Part shown: positions 18,565-27,045 of the stretch, piece after piece
How positions within the stretch are numbered: the stretch's first letter is position 1
Layout: each line of letters starts with the position of its first letter
NCBI RefSeq assembly: GCF_014773245.1
Contig: NZ_JACWMX010000007.1
Location: forward strand, 62,001-126,000
Origin: Mucilaginibacter glaciei
GTDB lineage: Bacteria; Bacteroidota; Bacteroidia; Sphingobacteriales; Sphingobacteriaceae
Direction of reading: 5' to 3'
DNA: 64,000 nt
Notes under the pieces: model-generated
What the model was told of the DNA's origin: nothing
The model's input: the letters and a program-made list of their open reading frames with translations, nothing else
Databases searched by the model: none
Made by a program: the position numbers and the translations under genes

Positions 18565-20064
18565 ATGAAATTTAACTTAAAAAAATACGGGATCGGTTCT
18601 TTAATACTGATCCTCACGATATGCTCAAGCGGCTGTAAAAAATATCTTGACGAGAAGAACAACAGTAATTTCGTTAAAGACACCTACTTTCAGAATGCTT
18701 CGCAGGCACGGACGTTTGTCAATGGTATTTACACCTCTTTATACTTTTTTCAAAACGGCGATGCCTACGGCGAAAGCCCGTTTATCACCATTGAATTATT
18801 TGCCGGCCACGCTACCTCATTGGGTCAAAGCGTTAACAATGGCAATGTAATCAACCAGCGTACAGATGCTGTTAACCCCGGTTTTGAAACCGTTTGGCGC
18901 GGCAGCTATAACGCTATAGCCAATGCTAACCTGGCTTTAGAGCAAATACCAAATGTGGCAATGCCTGATGCGGACAAGAAAAAGCTTTTAGGCGAAGTTT
19001 ACTTTCTGCGGGCATTCTTTTACTACCACCTGGTTAGACTGTATGGCGATGTACCATTAGTTACAAAAACGGTTGGTGTATCTGATGCTGACCTTTATCC
19101 TTCACGCAGCCCGGTTGCTTCTGTTTATGACCTGATCATAGCCGATTTAACTTTAGCACAGGCCTCTGGTTTAGCAGCTACCGACCAAACCGGTAAAGTA
19201 TCATTAGGCGCTGTAAACACTTTATTAGCAAGTGTATATTTAACTACTGCTGGTTTCCCGTTGAATAAAACGGAGAACTACGCTAAGGCGGCCGCTACGG
19301 CAGAGTTGGTGTTACCATCTTATACCTTGTTTGACAATTACCTTTACCTGCATGACAATGCACATAAAAACCAGGGCGAACTAATTTTTCAGAGCCAGTA
19401 TTTGGTGGGTGTTCGTGATAACGCCATTCCTCAGCTTACGGTACCGTTTAATCTACCGGTAGGTGCTTACGGCGATCACCTTGGTGCAATGATTCCGACA
19501 AACCAGTTTTTTAATAGCTATGAAACAGGCGACTTACGCACACAGGAGCGCCAATTCTACTTCTCCAGCTATCCCCAAAATGGCGCACCAGCTAATACTA
19601 TAACATTTGGTGTACACGCGCTGTACAAATACTTTCACCTGGAAAGTGCTTTGGGTAATGGTATCAGCGATGAAAACTGGACCTTCTTAAGGCTACCCGA
19701 AGCTATGCTGATCTATGCAGAAGCAAGTAACGAGGTTGGCGGTCCTAATACAAAGGCATTAGCGCAAGTTAATGCGATCAGGACGAGGGCTAAATTATCT
19801 TCACTTACTGCCGCTTTAACTAAAGATCAGTTCCGTGAAGCAATCTGGAAAGAGCGTTACCACGAACTGGCCTACGAAGACAAAGCTTATTTCGACATAC
19901 AGCGTACCCACAAAGCATACAATGTGGTTAACAACACCTTTGGCGAGGCAACAACTACGCCTACCGAGCAGGGTGTAACCTTCAAGTCACAATATTATTT
20001 GTGGCCGGTACCGCAACGCGAGATCAACACCAACAAAAACCTCACACAAAATACAGGTTGGTAA
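18565..20064 (+). CDS. SusD/RagB-type glycan-binding outer-membrane lipoprotein
   Basis: A 499-residue lipoprotein; the signal peptide ends at Cys24 (CSSGCKKYLDEK). It has the helical TPR-like SusD core with YNAIANANLALEQI, AEVYFLRAFFYYHLVRLYGDVPL-type motif (here LGEVYFLRAFFYYHL), and the C-terminal WKERYHELAYEDKAYFDIQR and YLWPVPQREI. It covers the SusC pore and binds the glycan at the cell surface. Substrate cannot be read from sequence; the downstream GH92 gene points to alpha-mannosidic glycans. A terminator follows. Confidence 0.95.
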   Translation: MKFNLKKYGIGSLILILTICSSGCKKYLDEKNNSNFVKDTYFQNASQARTFVNGIYTSLYFFQNGDAYGESPFITIELFAGHATSLGQSVNNGNVINQRTDAVNPGFETVWRGSYNAIANANLALEQIPNVAMPDADKKKLLGEVYFLRAFFYYHLVRLYGDVPLVTKTVGVSDADLYPSRSPVASVYDLIIADLTLAQASGLAATDQTGKVSLGAVNTLLASVYLTTAGFPLNKTENYAKAAATAELVLPSYTLFDNYLYLHDNAHKNQGELIFQSQYLVGVRDNAIPQLTVPFNLPVGAYGDHLGAMIPTNQFFNSYETGDLRTQERQFYFSSYPQNGAPANTITFGVHALYKYFHLESALGNGISDENWTFLRLPEAMLIYAEASNEVGGPNTKALAQVNAIRTRAKLSSLTAALTKDQFREAIWKERYHELAYEDKAYFDIQRTHKAYNVVNNTFGEATTTPTEQGVTFKSQYYLWPVPQREINTNKNLTQNTGW

Positions 20065-20076
20065 CAAAATGATTAT

Positions 20077-20108
20077 AAAAGACTGGCAATAACCGCCAGT
20101 CTTTTATA
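20077..20108 (+). terminator. Hairpin terminator between susD and GH92 gene
   Basis: AAAAGACTGGC (20077-20087) pairs with GCCAGTCTTTT (20094-20104) around a 6-7 base loop, followed by ATATTT. It probably lowers read-through into the mannosidase gene, so susCD are made in excess. Confidence 0.75.
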
Positions 20109-20153
20109 TTTACGGTCGATTTGTATCTAAAATCAAGTTTAAGTTCCTTTTCT

Positions 20154-22436
20154 ATGAAAAAAAGTTTCCTTTTTTTATCCGCTATTCTATTTTCGGCGCA
20201 AACCTTCGCACAAAACGTAAACAAAGTAACTGATCCTGTAGAATGGATTAACCCTTTAATGGGCACTCAATCTAAATACGACCTGAGTAATGGTAACACC
20301 TACCCTGCCGTTGCCGTGCCATGGGGCATGAATATGTGGACACCCACAACCGGCAAAATGGGCGATGGATGGCAATACACCTATGATGCTTATAAAATAA
20401 ACGGCTTCAAACAAACCCACCAGCCTTCCCCCTGGATGAATGATTACGGTCAGTTTGCCATAATGCCGGTGACCGGTAAATTAAAGGTATCGCAAAACGG
20501 CCGCGCCAGCTGGTTCTCGCACAAGGCCGAGGTTGCTAAACCGTATTATTACAGCGTTTACCTGGCTGATCATGATGTAACCACTGAAATGACCGCTACC
20601 GAACGTGCGGCACAATTCAGGTTCACCTACCCAAAAGCCGATAGCTCATTTATCATTGTGGATGCTTTTGATAAAGGCTCTTATATAAAAGTTATCCCGG
20701 GCGAGCGCAAAATTGTAGGTTACTCTACCAAATACGCCCGCGGTCCGCTAAAGAATTTCAAGAATTACTTTGTGATCTATGTAGATAAACCGATCAGTAC
20801 ATCACAGGTTTATAACGATACAACCGTAGCAAATGGCCAGGAACTAAACGCCAAACATGTAATGGCTGTGATAGGTTTTAAAACCGCAAAAGGAGAAAAG
20901 GTGCATTTGCGCGTTGCCTCATCATTCATTAGCGAAGCGCAGGCCGAATTGAACCTGAAAAGGGAAGTTGGTACCGATAGCTTTGATATCACTGAACAAA
21001 AAGCAAAAACTATCTGGAACAATACCTTAAACCGCTTACAGGTTGAAGGTGGCAGTATTGATCAGATACGAACATTTTACTCCTGCCTTTACCGGATGCT
21101 TTTCTTCCCAAACAAGGTGTACGAGCTTGACGCTAAAAATCAGCCCGTACATTGGAGCGCGCAAAACGGCGAAATTATGCCGGGTTACAAATTTGCAGGA
21201 ACAGGCTTTTGGGATACCTTTCGTGCACTTTACCCTTTCCTGAATTTGGTATACCCCTCTGTCAACAAGGAAATGCAGATGGGTTTGGTTAACGACTATA
21301 AAGAAGGTGGCTGGCTGCCGGAATGGAGCAGCCCGGGTTACTCTAATGTGATGGTGGGTAATAACTCAGCTTCAGTAGTTTCTGATGCTTATTTGAAAGG
21401 TGGCCGCGGTTACGATATCAGTACCCTTTACACGGCTTTAACGCACGGCGCCAATAACGACGGCCCAAATGCAACAGGCCGCGATGGGGTAGATTATTAT
21501 AATAAATTAGGCTATGTTCCTTACGATGTAAAGATTAACGAGAACGCTGCCCGTACTTTGGAGTACGCTTATGACGATTTCACCATCTACAAATTAGGAA
21601 AAGCTTTAGGTCGCCCTGCTGCAGAAACCGACGTTTACAAAAAACGCAGCATGAACTACAAAAACCTGTTCGATCCATCAACCGGTTGGATGCGTGGAAA
21701 GAATAAGGACGGCCAGTTTCAAAGCCCGTTCAGTCCGTATAAATGGGGTGATGCCTTTACCGAAGGTAACAGTATGCATTATACCTGGAGCGTTTTCCAC
21801 GATATACAAGGTTTGATTGACCTGATGGGTGGCAAACCTAAATTTGTAGCCAAGTTGGATTCTATCTGGACGTTACCGCCAACATTTGATGATAGCTATT
21901 ACGGCGAAGTGATTCACGAGATCCGTGAGATGCAGATAGCCGGCATGGGCCAGTATGCGCACGGTAACCAGCCTATCCAACACATGACCTACCTATACAA
22001 TTATGCAGGCGAGCCATGGAAAACCCAGCTGCATGTACGCGATGTAATGAACAAATTATACAAACCGACACCTGATGGTTACTGTGGCGATGAAGATAAC
22101 GGCCAAACATCAGCCTGGTATGTTTTTTCGGCAATGGGCTTTTATCCGGTAACCCCGGCCAGCGATCAGTATGTGTTAGGTACTCCCCTGTTTAAAAAGA
22201 TCACCCTCAATTTAGAGAATGGCAAAAAGGTGGTGATCAACGCACCAAACAACAGTGCCGATAATAAATACATTAACACTTTGGATGTAAACGGCAAACC
22301 TTACAATTATACCTGGCTAAGCCACAAGGCCTTACAACAAGGCGAAGTGCTCAACTTTAATATGTCGGCAGCGCCAAATAAAACAAGAGGTGTTAAAGCG
22401 GCAGATGTACCCTATTCACTATCATTAGAGAAATAA
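20154..22436 (+). CDS. GH92 family alpha-mannosidase
   Basis: A 760-residue exported enzyme with a Sec signal peptide (FLFLSAILFSAQTFAQ). The GH92 signature is clear: WINPLMGTQSKYDLSNGNTY, PAVAVPWGMNMWTP, FKQTHQPSPWMNDYGQF, then FTEGNSMHYTW near residue 534 (conserved general-acid Glu) and GDEDNGQTSAWYVFSAMGFY near 644 (the Asp pair that activates water). GH92 enzymes are calcium-dependent inverting exo-alpha-mannosidases, mostly alpha-1,2, acting on N-glycans and fungal mannan. The start is ATG 20154, giving a proper signal peptide. The next gene begins four bases after the stop. Confidence 0.95.
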   Translation: MKKSFLFLSAILFSAQTFAQNVNKVTDPVEWINPLMGTQSKYDLSNGNTYPAVAVPWGMNMWTPTTGKMGDGWQYTYDAYKINGFKQTHQPSPWMNDYGQFAIMPVTGKLKVSQNGRASWFSHKAEVAKPYYYSVYLADHDVTTEMTATERAAQFRFTYPKADSSFIIVDAFDKGSYIKVIPGERKIVGYSTKYARGPLKNFKNYFVIYVDKPISTSQVYNDTTVANGQELNAKHVMAVIGFKTAKGEKVHLRVASSFISEAQAELNLKREVGTDSFDITEQKAKTIWNNTLNRLQVEGGSIDQIRTFYSCLYRMLFFPNKVYELDAKNQPVHWSAQNGEIMPGYKFAGTGFWDTFRALYPFLNLVYPSVNKEMQMGLVNDYKEGGWLPEWSSPGYSNVMVGNNSASVVSDAYLKGGRGYDISTLYTALTHGANNDGPNATGRDGVDYYNKLGYVPYDVKINENAARTLEYAYDDFTIYKLGKALGRPAAETDVYKKRSMNYKNLFDPSTGWMRGKNKDGQFQSPFSPYKWGDAFTEGNSMHYTWSVFHDIQGLIDLMGGKPKFVAKLDSIWTLPPTFDDSYYGEVIHEIREMQIAGMGQYAHGNQPIQHMTYLYNYAGEPWKTQLHVRDVMNKLYKPTPDGYCGDEDNGQTSAWYVFSAMGFYPVTPASDQYVLGTPLFKKITLNLENGKKVVINAPNNSADNKYINTLDVNGKPYNYTWLSHKALQQGEVLNFNMSAAPNKTRGVKAADVPYSLSLEK

Positions 22437-22440
22437 GATA

Positions 22441-23607
22441 ATGAAACTTTTAAGGTTATTATCAATCTTGCTGCTAACATCGGGTGCTCTTTCATCAGCT
22501 TCAATAGCCCAAACACATCCTGCGCTTAAAGCAGACACGGCTACGCTAACCCCTGATATGTCCAAAAAACAAGTTAAGCCGGTGATGCTGAGTAACCTTA
22601 AAATAGGAATAGCAGGCCTGTCACATGACCATGTACACAATGTACTTAACCAGTACAAGCAGGGCCTGGTAAATATTGTAGGTATTGCCGAGGCGAACAA
22701 AGAACTCCGCGCGCGTTTTCAAAAGCAATACCAGTTACCCGATTCATTATTTTATGACGACCTTAAAAAAATGGCATCCGAAAGAAAGCCCGACGCTGTG
22801 TTGGGCTTTAACCCGGTTGCAAAACATATTGATGTAGTAGAGATCTGCGCACCATTGGGGATCTCGGTTATGGTCGAAAAACCGCTCGCCGCTACCCTGA
22901 CCCAGGCCAGGCGCATGGAGTTTTTAGCACTTAAATATTATATTAAACTGCTTACCAATTACGAAACTACCTGGTACCCATCCTACCAGCATGTTTATAA
23001 CATGGCTGCTAACGATAGCTTGGGCACTATTCGTAAAATTGTAGTACATGACGGCCACCAAGGGCCAAAAGAGATTAAATGCAGTAAAGAGTTTGTAAGC
23101 TGGCTAACCGACCCTGAACTGAACGGCGGAGGCGCCCTGATTGACTTTGGCTGCTACGGTGCTGACTTGATGACCTGGTTGATGGAAGGCCAGCGACCTA
23201 TAGCTGTAACGGCTGTTGCCCGCCACTTTAAGTTGCAGGCATACCCGAAGGTTGAGGATGATGTAAGTGTAATTATTGAATATCCAACGGCAACCGGTAT
23301 AATAGAAGCCTCCTGGAACTGGCCTTTTTCTATCAAAGATCTGGAAGTTTTTGGTGATGACGGCTACATGCACGCATTAGATAACACAAACATTGTATCC
23401 CGATTAAATCAAAATGTATCTACCCTAAAAGTGGCCAATAATATTATCCCGCCAATGGATAACCCGATCAGTTACCTGCAAACCGTACTGCAAAACCGGC
23501 TGGTCGGGCTAACCGACAGATCATCGCTCAAATACAATATGATGGTAATGGTTATATTAGATGCGGCCAAAAGATCTATCGCCGAGGGTAAGCGCATCGT
23601 GCTTTAA
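22441..23607 (+). CDS. Exported Gfo/Idh/MocA-family oxidoreductase-like protein
   Basis: A 388-residue protein with a Sec signal peptide (LLSILLLTSGALSSASIAQ). After a linker of about 30 residues the Rossmann domain starts at LKIGIAGLSHDHVHNVL, where the usual GxGxxG reads GIAGLSH. VMVEKPLAATLTQA carries the catalytic-type EKP lysine, and GGGALIDFGCYGADLMTWL is the C-terminal-domain signature. Family members oxidise or epimerise sugars with tightly bound NAD(P). Export to the periplasm, where free NAD is scarce, implies a retained cofactor or a redox-neutral glycosidase-like reaction as in GH109. It is coupled to the GH92 gene (4-base gap), so its substrate is probably a product of that enzyme. 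Confidence 0.85.
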   Translation: MKLLRLLSILLLTSGALSSASIAQTHPALKADTATLTPDMSKKQVKPVMLSNLKIGIAGLSHDHVHNVLNQYKQGLVNIVGIAEANKELRARFQKQYQLPDSLFYDDLKKMASERKPDAVLGFNPVAKHIDVVEICAPLGISVMVEKPLAATLTQARRMEFLALKYYIKLLTNYETTWYPSYQHVYNMAANDSLGTIRKIVVHDGHQGPKEIKCSKEFVSWLTDPELNGGGALIDFGCYGADLMTWLMEGQRPIAVTAVARHFKLQAYPKVEDDVSVIIEYPTATGIIEASWNWPFSIKDLEVFGDDGYMHALDNTNIVSRLNQNVSTLKVANNIIPPMDNPISYLQTVLQNRLVGLTDRSSLKYNMMVMVILDAAKRSIAEGKRIVL

Positions 23608-23633
23608 TTATAAGTTCACTTTTTTATCAACGC

Positions 23634-23666
23634 TTTGACATTTGCTGCGTAATAATGGTATTTTAG
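23634..23666 (+). promoter_or_regulatory. Candidate promoter of the deacetylase gene
   Basis: TTTG (23634-23637) and TATTTTAG (23659-23666) are spaced by 21 bases, close to the Bacteroidota -33/-7 pattern (TTTG and TAnnTTTG, one mismatch). It lies about 38 bases before the deacetylase ATG. Confidence 0.45.
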
Positions 23667-23704
23667 GCCTGTAATTACATTTATAAAAATCTACCTATTC
23701 AAGT

Positions 23705-24610
23705 ATGTTAAAGCAAATTCTTGCCCTCTCTTTACTTGGCGTTGTGGGCATAACATCATGCCAAAGCAAGCCATCAGATAAAAACACATCCGCTAAAACT
23801 GATTCTTCGGCTCCGGCTTCTACCCCTGCTGTTGCACGGTTAGAGAATGTTAAAATAGATAGGGCCGCTATTTTGGCGCGTAAACAGGTGCCGATTGTTT
23901 GTTATCACCAAATCCGCGACTGGAAATCAACCGATTCAAAAGGGGCTAAAGATTACATCGTACAAATACAGGCCTTTAAGGATCATATGAAGATGCTGGC
24001 TGATAGTGGTTATCACACCATCCTGCCCGATCAGTTGTATAACTATTTAACTACCGGTGCGCCTTTACCTAAAAAACCCATCATGCTAACGTTCGATGAC
24101 ACCGACCTTGATCAGTTTACCATCGCAGCACCCGAGATGAAGAAATATGGTTTTAAAGGTGTTTTCTTTGTCATGACGGTATCTATCGGCCGCCCTCATT
24201 ACATGACTGCCGAGATGGTTAAAAAGCTATCTGACGATGGTCAAGTAATTGCCAGTCATACTTGGGATCATCATCGCGTTGATAAATATTCGCACACATC
24301 CAGCCTGAAGATCATTGGTAAAAACGGTAAAATTACCGAAAGGCCAGTTGACGATTGGGTTACCCAGATTGATAAACCAACTAAAAAACTGGAAGAGATA
24401 ACCGGTAAAAAGATAGAATATTTCGCTTATCCATTTGGGATCTGGAAAAAACCGGTATTGCCAGAGATTCAGCAACGCGGTTTTAAAATAGCTTTCCAGT
24501 TAGCTGATAAACGCGACCCGGACTATCCGCTGATGACCGTTCGCCGCATACTGGACAGCGGTTACTGGACAACCAAAACATTCGCTAATAGCATGCGGAA
24601 TAGCTTTTAA
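23705..24610 (+). CDS. Polysaccharide deacetylase (NodB fold) lipoprotein
   Basis: A 301-residue lipoprotein with lipid attachment at Cys19 (GITSCQSK) and a Ser/Thr/Pro-rich linker. The NodB domain has VPIVCYHQI, the metal-binding TFDDTD (near residue 130), SHTWDHHRVD (HxxxH-type motif, near 184), YFAYPFGIWKKP and a C-terminal RILDSGYW. Such enzymes are metal-dependent and remove N- or O-acetyl groups from glycans. It sits at the end of the mannosidase locus but has its own candidate promoter, so a role in deacetylating the same glycan is an inference. A strong terminator follows. Confidence 0.88.
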   Translation: MLKQILALSLLGVVGITSCQSKPSDKNTSAKTDSSAPASTPAVARLENVKIDRAAILARKQVPIVCYHQIRDWKSTDSKGAKDYIVQIQAFKDHMKMLADSGYHTILPDQLYNYLTTGAPLPKKPIMLTFDDTDLDQFTIAAPEMKKYGFKGVFFVMTVSIGRPHYMTAEMVKKLSDDGQVIASHTWDHHRVDKYSHTSSLKIIGKNGKITERPVDDWVTQIDKPTKKLEEITGKKIEYFAYPFGIWKKPVLPEIQQRGFKIAFQLADKRDPDYPLMTVRRILDSGYWTTKTFANSMRNSF

Positions 24611-24628
24611 GCTACTCAACTTAAATAA

Positions 24629-24667
24629 TAAAACCCTCTTTTGGCGATCAAAAGGGGGTTTGTTTTT
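24629..24667 (+). terminator. Rho-independent terminator after deacetylase
   Basis: AAACCCTCTTTTG (24631-24643) pairs with CAAAAGGGGGTTT (24649-24661) with one mismatch, followed by G and six T. It closes the polysaccharide locus. Confidence 0.85.
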
Positions 24668-24691
24668 TACACTAATTACCTATATTTAACC

Positions 24692-25165
24692 ATGACTTTC
24701 AGCAATCGATTGATCTTATTTTCGGCATTAAGCCTAACTACACTGGGCGGTTGTAATTCCGAACCGGCAGATAACAAACCTGACCCGAAAGCGGCTACTC
24801 AACAAGTGATCAATGAGCACTTTCAAATGCTTAACGCACACGATTTAAAAGGTTTATCTACACAATACGAAGTCAAGGCCCATATCACCACGCCAGATTT
24901 TTATGGTGTAGCGTTTGGGCCACAAGGCGCAGATCAAATTTTTCATGAATCGTTCTATTTATCGCCCGATGCCAAATACTTGGTTGATAATACGATTGTA
25001 AATGACTCGACCGCCGTAGTGGAATATGATGTAGTTGGGTTAAAGGAAAGCCACGATAGCCCTATCCGTTACGACTTGCGAAATTGTAGTGTCTTTAAGA
25101 TCAAAAACAACAAAATTGTAAGCGAAGCAACCTATTCAAATCCAAAGATTTACCATACCAAATAA
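24692..25165 (+). CDS. SnoaL/NTF2-like small lipoprotein
   Basis: A 157-residue lipoprotein with signal peptide ending at Cys21 (LTTLGGCNSEPAD). The mature part follows the NTF2/SnoaL pattern: a first helix ATQQVINEHFQMLNAHDLKG, then ADQIFHESFY, and beta strands AVVEYDVVGLKES and NCSVFKIKNNKIVSEATY. This cone-shaped fold serves as a pocket for small molecules or as an enzyme of varied activity; no function can be assigned. The start ATG 24692 is chosen because it gives a lipoprotein signal; earlier in-frame codons lie in the preceding terminator. It ends at a bidirectional terminator. Confidence 0.75.
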   Translation: MTFSNRLILFSALSLTTLGGCNSEPADNKPDPKAATQQVINEHFQMLNAHDLKGLSTQYEVKAHITTPDFYGVAFGPQGADQIFHESFYLSPDAKYLVDNTIVNDSTAVVEYDVVGLKESHDSPIRYDLRNCSVFKIKNNKIVSEATYSNPKIYHTK

Positions 25166-25176
25166 ATACGTTAAAA

Positions 25177-25211
25177 TAAAAGAGCCCTCTTTTTTGTAGG
25201 GGGCTCTATTA
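25177..25211. terminator. Bidirectional terminator between convergent genes
   Basis: AGAGCCC (25181-25187) pairs with GGGCTCT (25201-25207), extended by A/T pairs on both sides, giving T-rich tails in both directions. It serves the SnoaL-like gene and the acidic small gene on the other strand. Confidence 0.7.
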
Positions 25212-25213
25212 TT

Positions 25214-25504
25214 TTATAAATCTTCGCCTGCCGGGCCTTGCCCTTTATTAGAAGCGGTTTGGTCAGTCGGGTTTTCTAACTCCGGCGTATCATTTGGTGG
25301 AGTCGTATCGGCCGGTGATTCGTCACCATCTGCCGATTCTGTCTCAGGCGTTACCGTTAGAATTTCTTTAGCCAGATCTTTATTATCTGAATTATCATCC
25401 TCCCTTTTTACCATATCGTTGCCTGCGTTTTCCACGTTCCCTTTAATGTCATGATTTTTGCCCTGGCCATTGGCCCTGTCAAATCCTTCAAGTGTACTTT
25501 CCAT
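25214..25504 (-). CDS. Small acidic, probably disordered protein
   Basis: A 96-residue protein made largely of Asp, Glu, Asn, Pro, Thr and Gly (EDDNSDNKDLAKEI, ESADGDESPADTTPPNDT). There is no hydrophobic core, signal peptide or membrane segment, so it is likely disordered. I do not recognise a family. Its N-terminus, MESTLEGFDRANGQGKNHD, resembles small stress-type proteins common in Sphingobacteriaceae, but this is only an impression. It lies 21 bases after the SpoIIAA-like gene on the same strand and ends at a terminator, which supports a real gene. Confidence 0.55.
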   Translation of the reverse strand: MESTLEGFDRANGQGKNHDIKGNVENAGNDMVKREDDNSDNKDLAKEILTVTPETESADGDESPADTTPPNDTPELENPTDQTASNKGQGPAGEDL

Positions 25505-25525
25505 AGTATATATACATTTGAGTTG

Positions 25526-25927
25526 CTAATCTTGTTTTGAAACCCAGTCAATGGCTTGTCGCAGTTCTGATAATTCAAAACACTTTGTTTGACCGGGGAT
25601 GAAAAAACGAAATGCATCAGTAAACCATTCAACACTTTTTTGATCACTTACTACCGCTATCCGGTTCCACTTATCAAAATTCCTCAGGCCTATTTTTAAA
25701 TCTTCCCACCAGGCTTCGGTAGTCCAGCTCTGAATGTCAGTTTCTAACAGAAGCAGATAGTTTATCTCGTTTTGTCTGGCTGTCAGTTCCTCGATTCGGG
25801 GGTTAAGTACATTTTCAATGTCTTGTTTAGTTACTTCGCCTGTGGCATGTATTCCTATTACATGCTTAGGCAGGTCGTTAATATATTGGAGCATCTGGGG
25901 GGTATTAAATATCTTACAGCGATACAT
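25526..25927 (-). CDS. SpoIIAA-like / STAS-SEC14 fold protein
   Basis: A 133-residue cytosolic protein. The pattern is that of the SpoIIAA-like family (DUF3478): VIGIHATGEVTKQDIENVL at the start, NYLLLLETDI, a Trp-rich helix ending LKIGLRNFDKWNRIAVVSD, then WFTDAFRFFIPGQTKCF and ELRQAIDWV at the end. Members are small lipid- or protein-binding domains of unknown job. The start is uncertain: ATG 25925-25927 (MYRCKIF) is used because the upstream region is AT-rich; ATG 25892-25894 (MLQYIND) begins exactly at the fold. It is probably co-transcribed with the acidic protein downstream. Confidence 0.75.
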   Translation of the reverse strand: MYRCKIFNTPQMLQYINDLPKHVIGIHATGEVTKQDIENVLNPRIEELTARQNEINYLLLLETDIQSWTTEAWWEDLKIGLRNFDKWNRIAVVSDQKSVEWFTDAFRFFIPGQTKCFELSELRQAIDWVSKQD

Positions 25928-26042
25928 TATAGAAAACCATACCAATTTTTTAAAAGATGTGGTATTTTAACAAAATAATTTAAAAAGTATGGCTTAAAGC
26001 AAGCCGGCTAAAAGATTTTACTATTCGTATCTTTGCTTAAAA

Positions 26043-26978
26043 ATGCATCAAAACAAGTCGATATACGCACAAATGATTAAAACCGAGGCTAAAAACCTCG
26101 GATTTTTATTTTGCGGAATTTCGGAAGCCGATTTTTTAGAAAGTGAAGCGCCGCGGCTGGAACTGTGGTTAAAAAAGGGCATGCATGGTAAGATGACTTA
26201 CATGGAGAACTACTTCGATAAACGGCTCGACCCACGCTTATTGGTAGATGGTGCCCGTTCCGTGATTTCCCTTGGCCTTAATTATTATAACGATAATATC
26301 CAACTTGACCCTACTGCCCCCAAAATATCAAAATATGCCTACGGGGCCGACTATCATACCGTAATCAAAGACAAACTGAAGCAGTTGCTGCAGGTAATAA
26401 ACGACAAAATAGGCGAAGTTGGCGGCCGTGCCTTTGTAGATTCGGCACCGGTTTTAGATAAAGCCTGGGCAAAAAAAGCGGGTTTAGGCTGGGTTGGCAA
26501 GAACACCAACCTGCTTAACAAAAAGGTTGGTTCTTTTTTCTTTTTGGCCGAATTGATTGTAGATATCGAACTGGAATATGATGTAGAACCCACCGCCGAC
26601 CATTGCGGCAGCTGCACCCGTTGCATTGATGCCTGCCCTACCGAAGCTATTGTTGGCCCCTATGTGGTTGACGGCAGCCGCTGTATCTCTTACCTTACCA
26701 TTGAACTAAAAGAAGAGTTACCAAAAGAGTTTAAGGGCAAAATGGATAACTGGATGTTTGGTTGCGACATTTGCCAGGACGTATGCCCCTGGAACAAGTT
26801 TTCGGTACTGCACACCGAACCTGCTTTTCAACCGCACCCCGATTTGCAGGGTTTAAAAAAGGCCGATTGGGAGGAAATTACAACCGATGTTTTCCAAAAG
26901 GTGTTTAAAAACTCCGCCGTCAAGCGAACCAAGTTCGACGGCTTGAAAAGAAATATTGAGTTTTTGAAGCCGATGTAA
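26043..26978 (+). CDS. queG: Epoxyqueuosine reductase QueG
   Basis: A 311-residue enzyme that performs the last step of queuosine biosynthesis in tRNA, reducing epoxyqueuosine at position 34 with cobalamin and two 4Fe-4S clusters. Seen: the N-terminal DUF1730 region ([15 protein letters not shown]), [28 protein letters not shown], then two clusters [16 protein letters not shown] (near residue 190) and [11 protein letters not shown] (near 245). Length is typical of the Bacteroidota form, which lacks the C-terminal HEAT repeats. It converges with the exonuclease gene. Confidence 0.95.
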   Translation: MHQNKSIYAQMIKTEAKNLGFLFCGISEADFLESEAPRLELWLKKGMHGKMTYMENYFDKRLDPRLLVDGARSVISLGLNYYNDNIQLDPTAPKISKYAYGADYHTVIKDKLKQLLQVINDKIGEVGGRAFVDSAPVLDKAWAKKAGLGWVGKNTNLLNKKVGSFFFLAELIVDIELEYDVEPTADHCGSCTRCIDACPTEAIVGPYVVDGSRCISYLTIELKEELPKEFKGKMDNWMFGCDICQDVCPWNKFSVLHTEPAFQPHPDLQGLKKADWEEITTDVFQKVFKNSAVKRTKFDGLKRNIEFLKPM

Positions 26979-27045
26979 AAACAAAAAGCCCATCCACAAA
27001 CGGACAGGCTTCTTAAATCTCATTCCTGGTTATTGAATCTTAACT

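Noticed and set aside
26984-27014. Possible terminator between queG and the exonuclease (AAGCCCATCC / GGACAGGCTT)
   Set aside because: The stem has two internal mismatches and a weak T tract.
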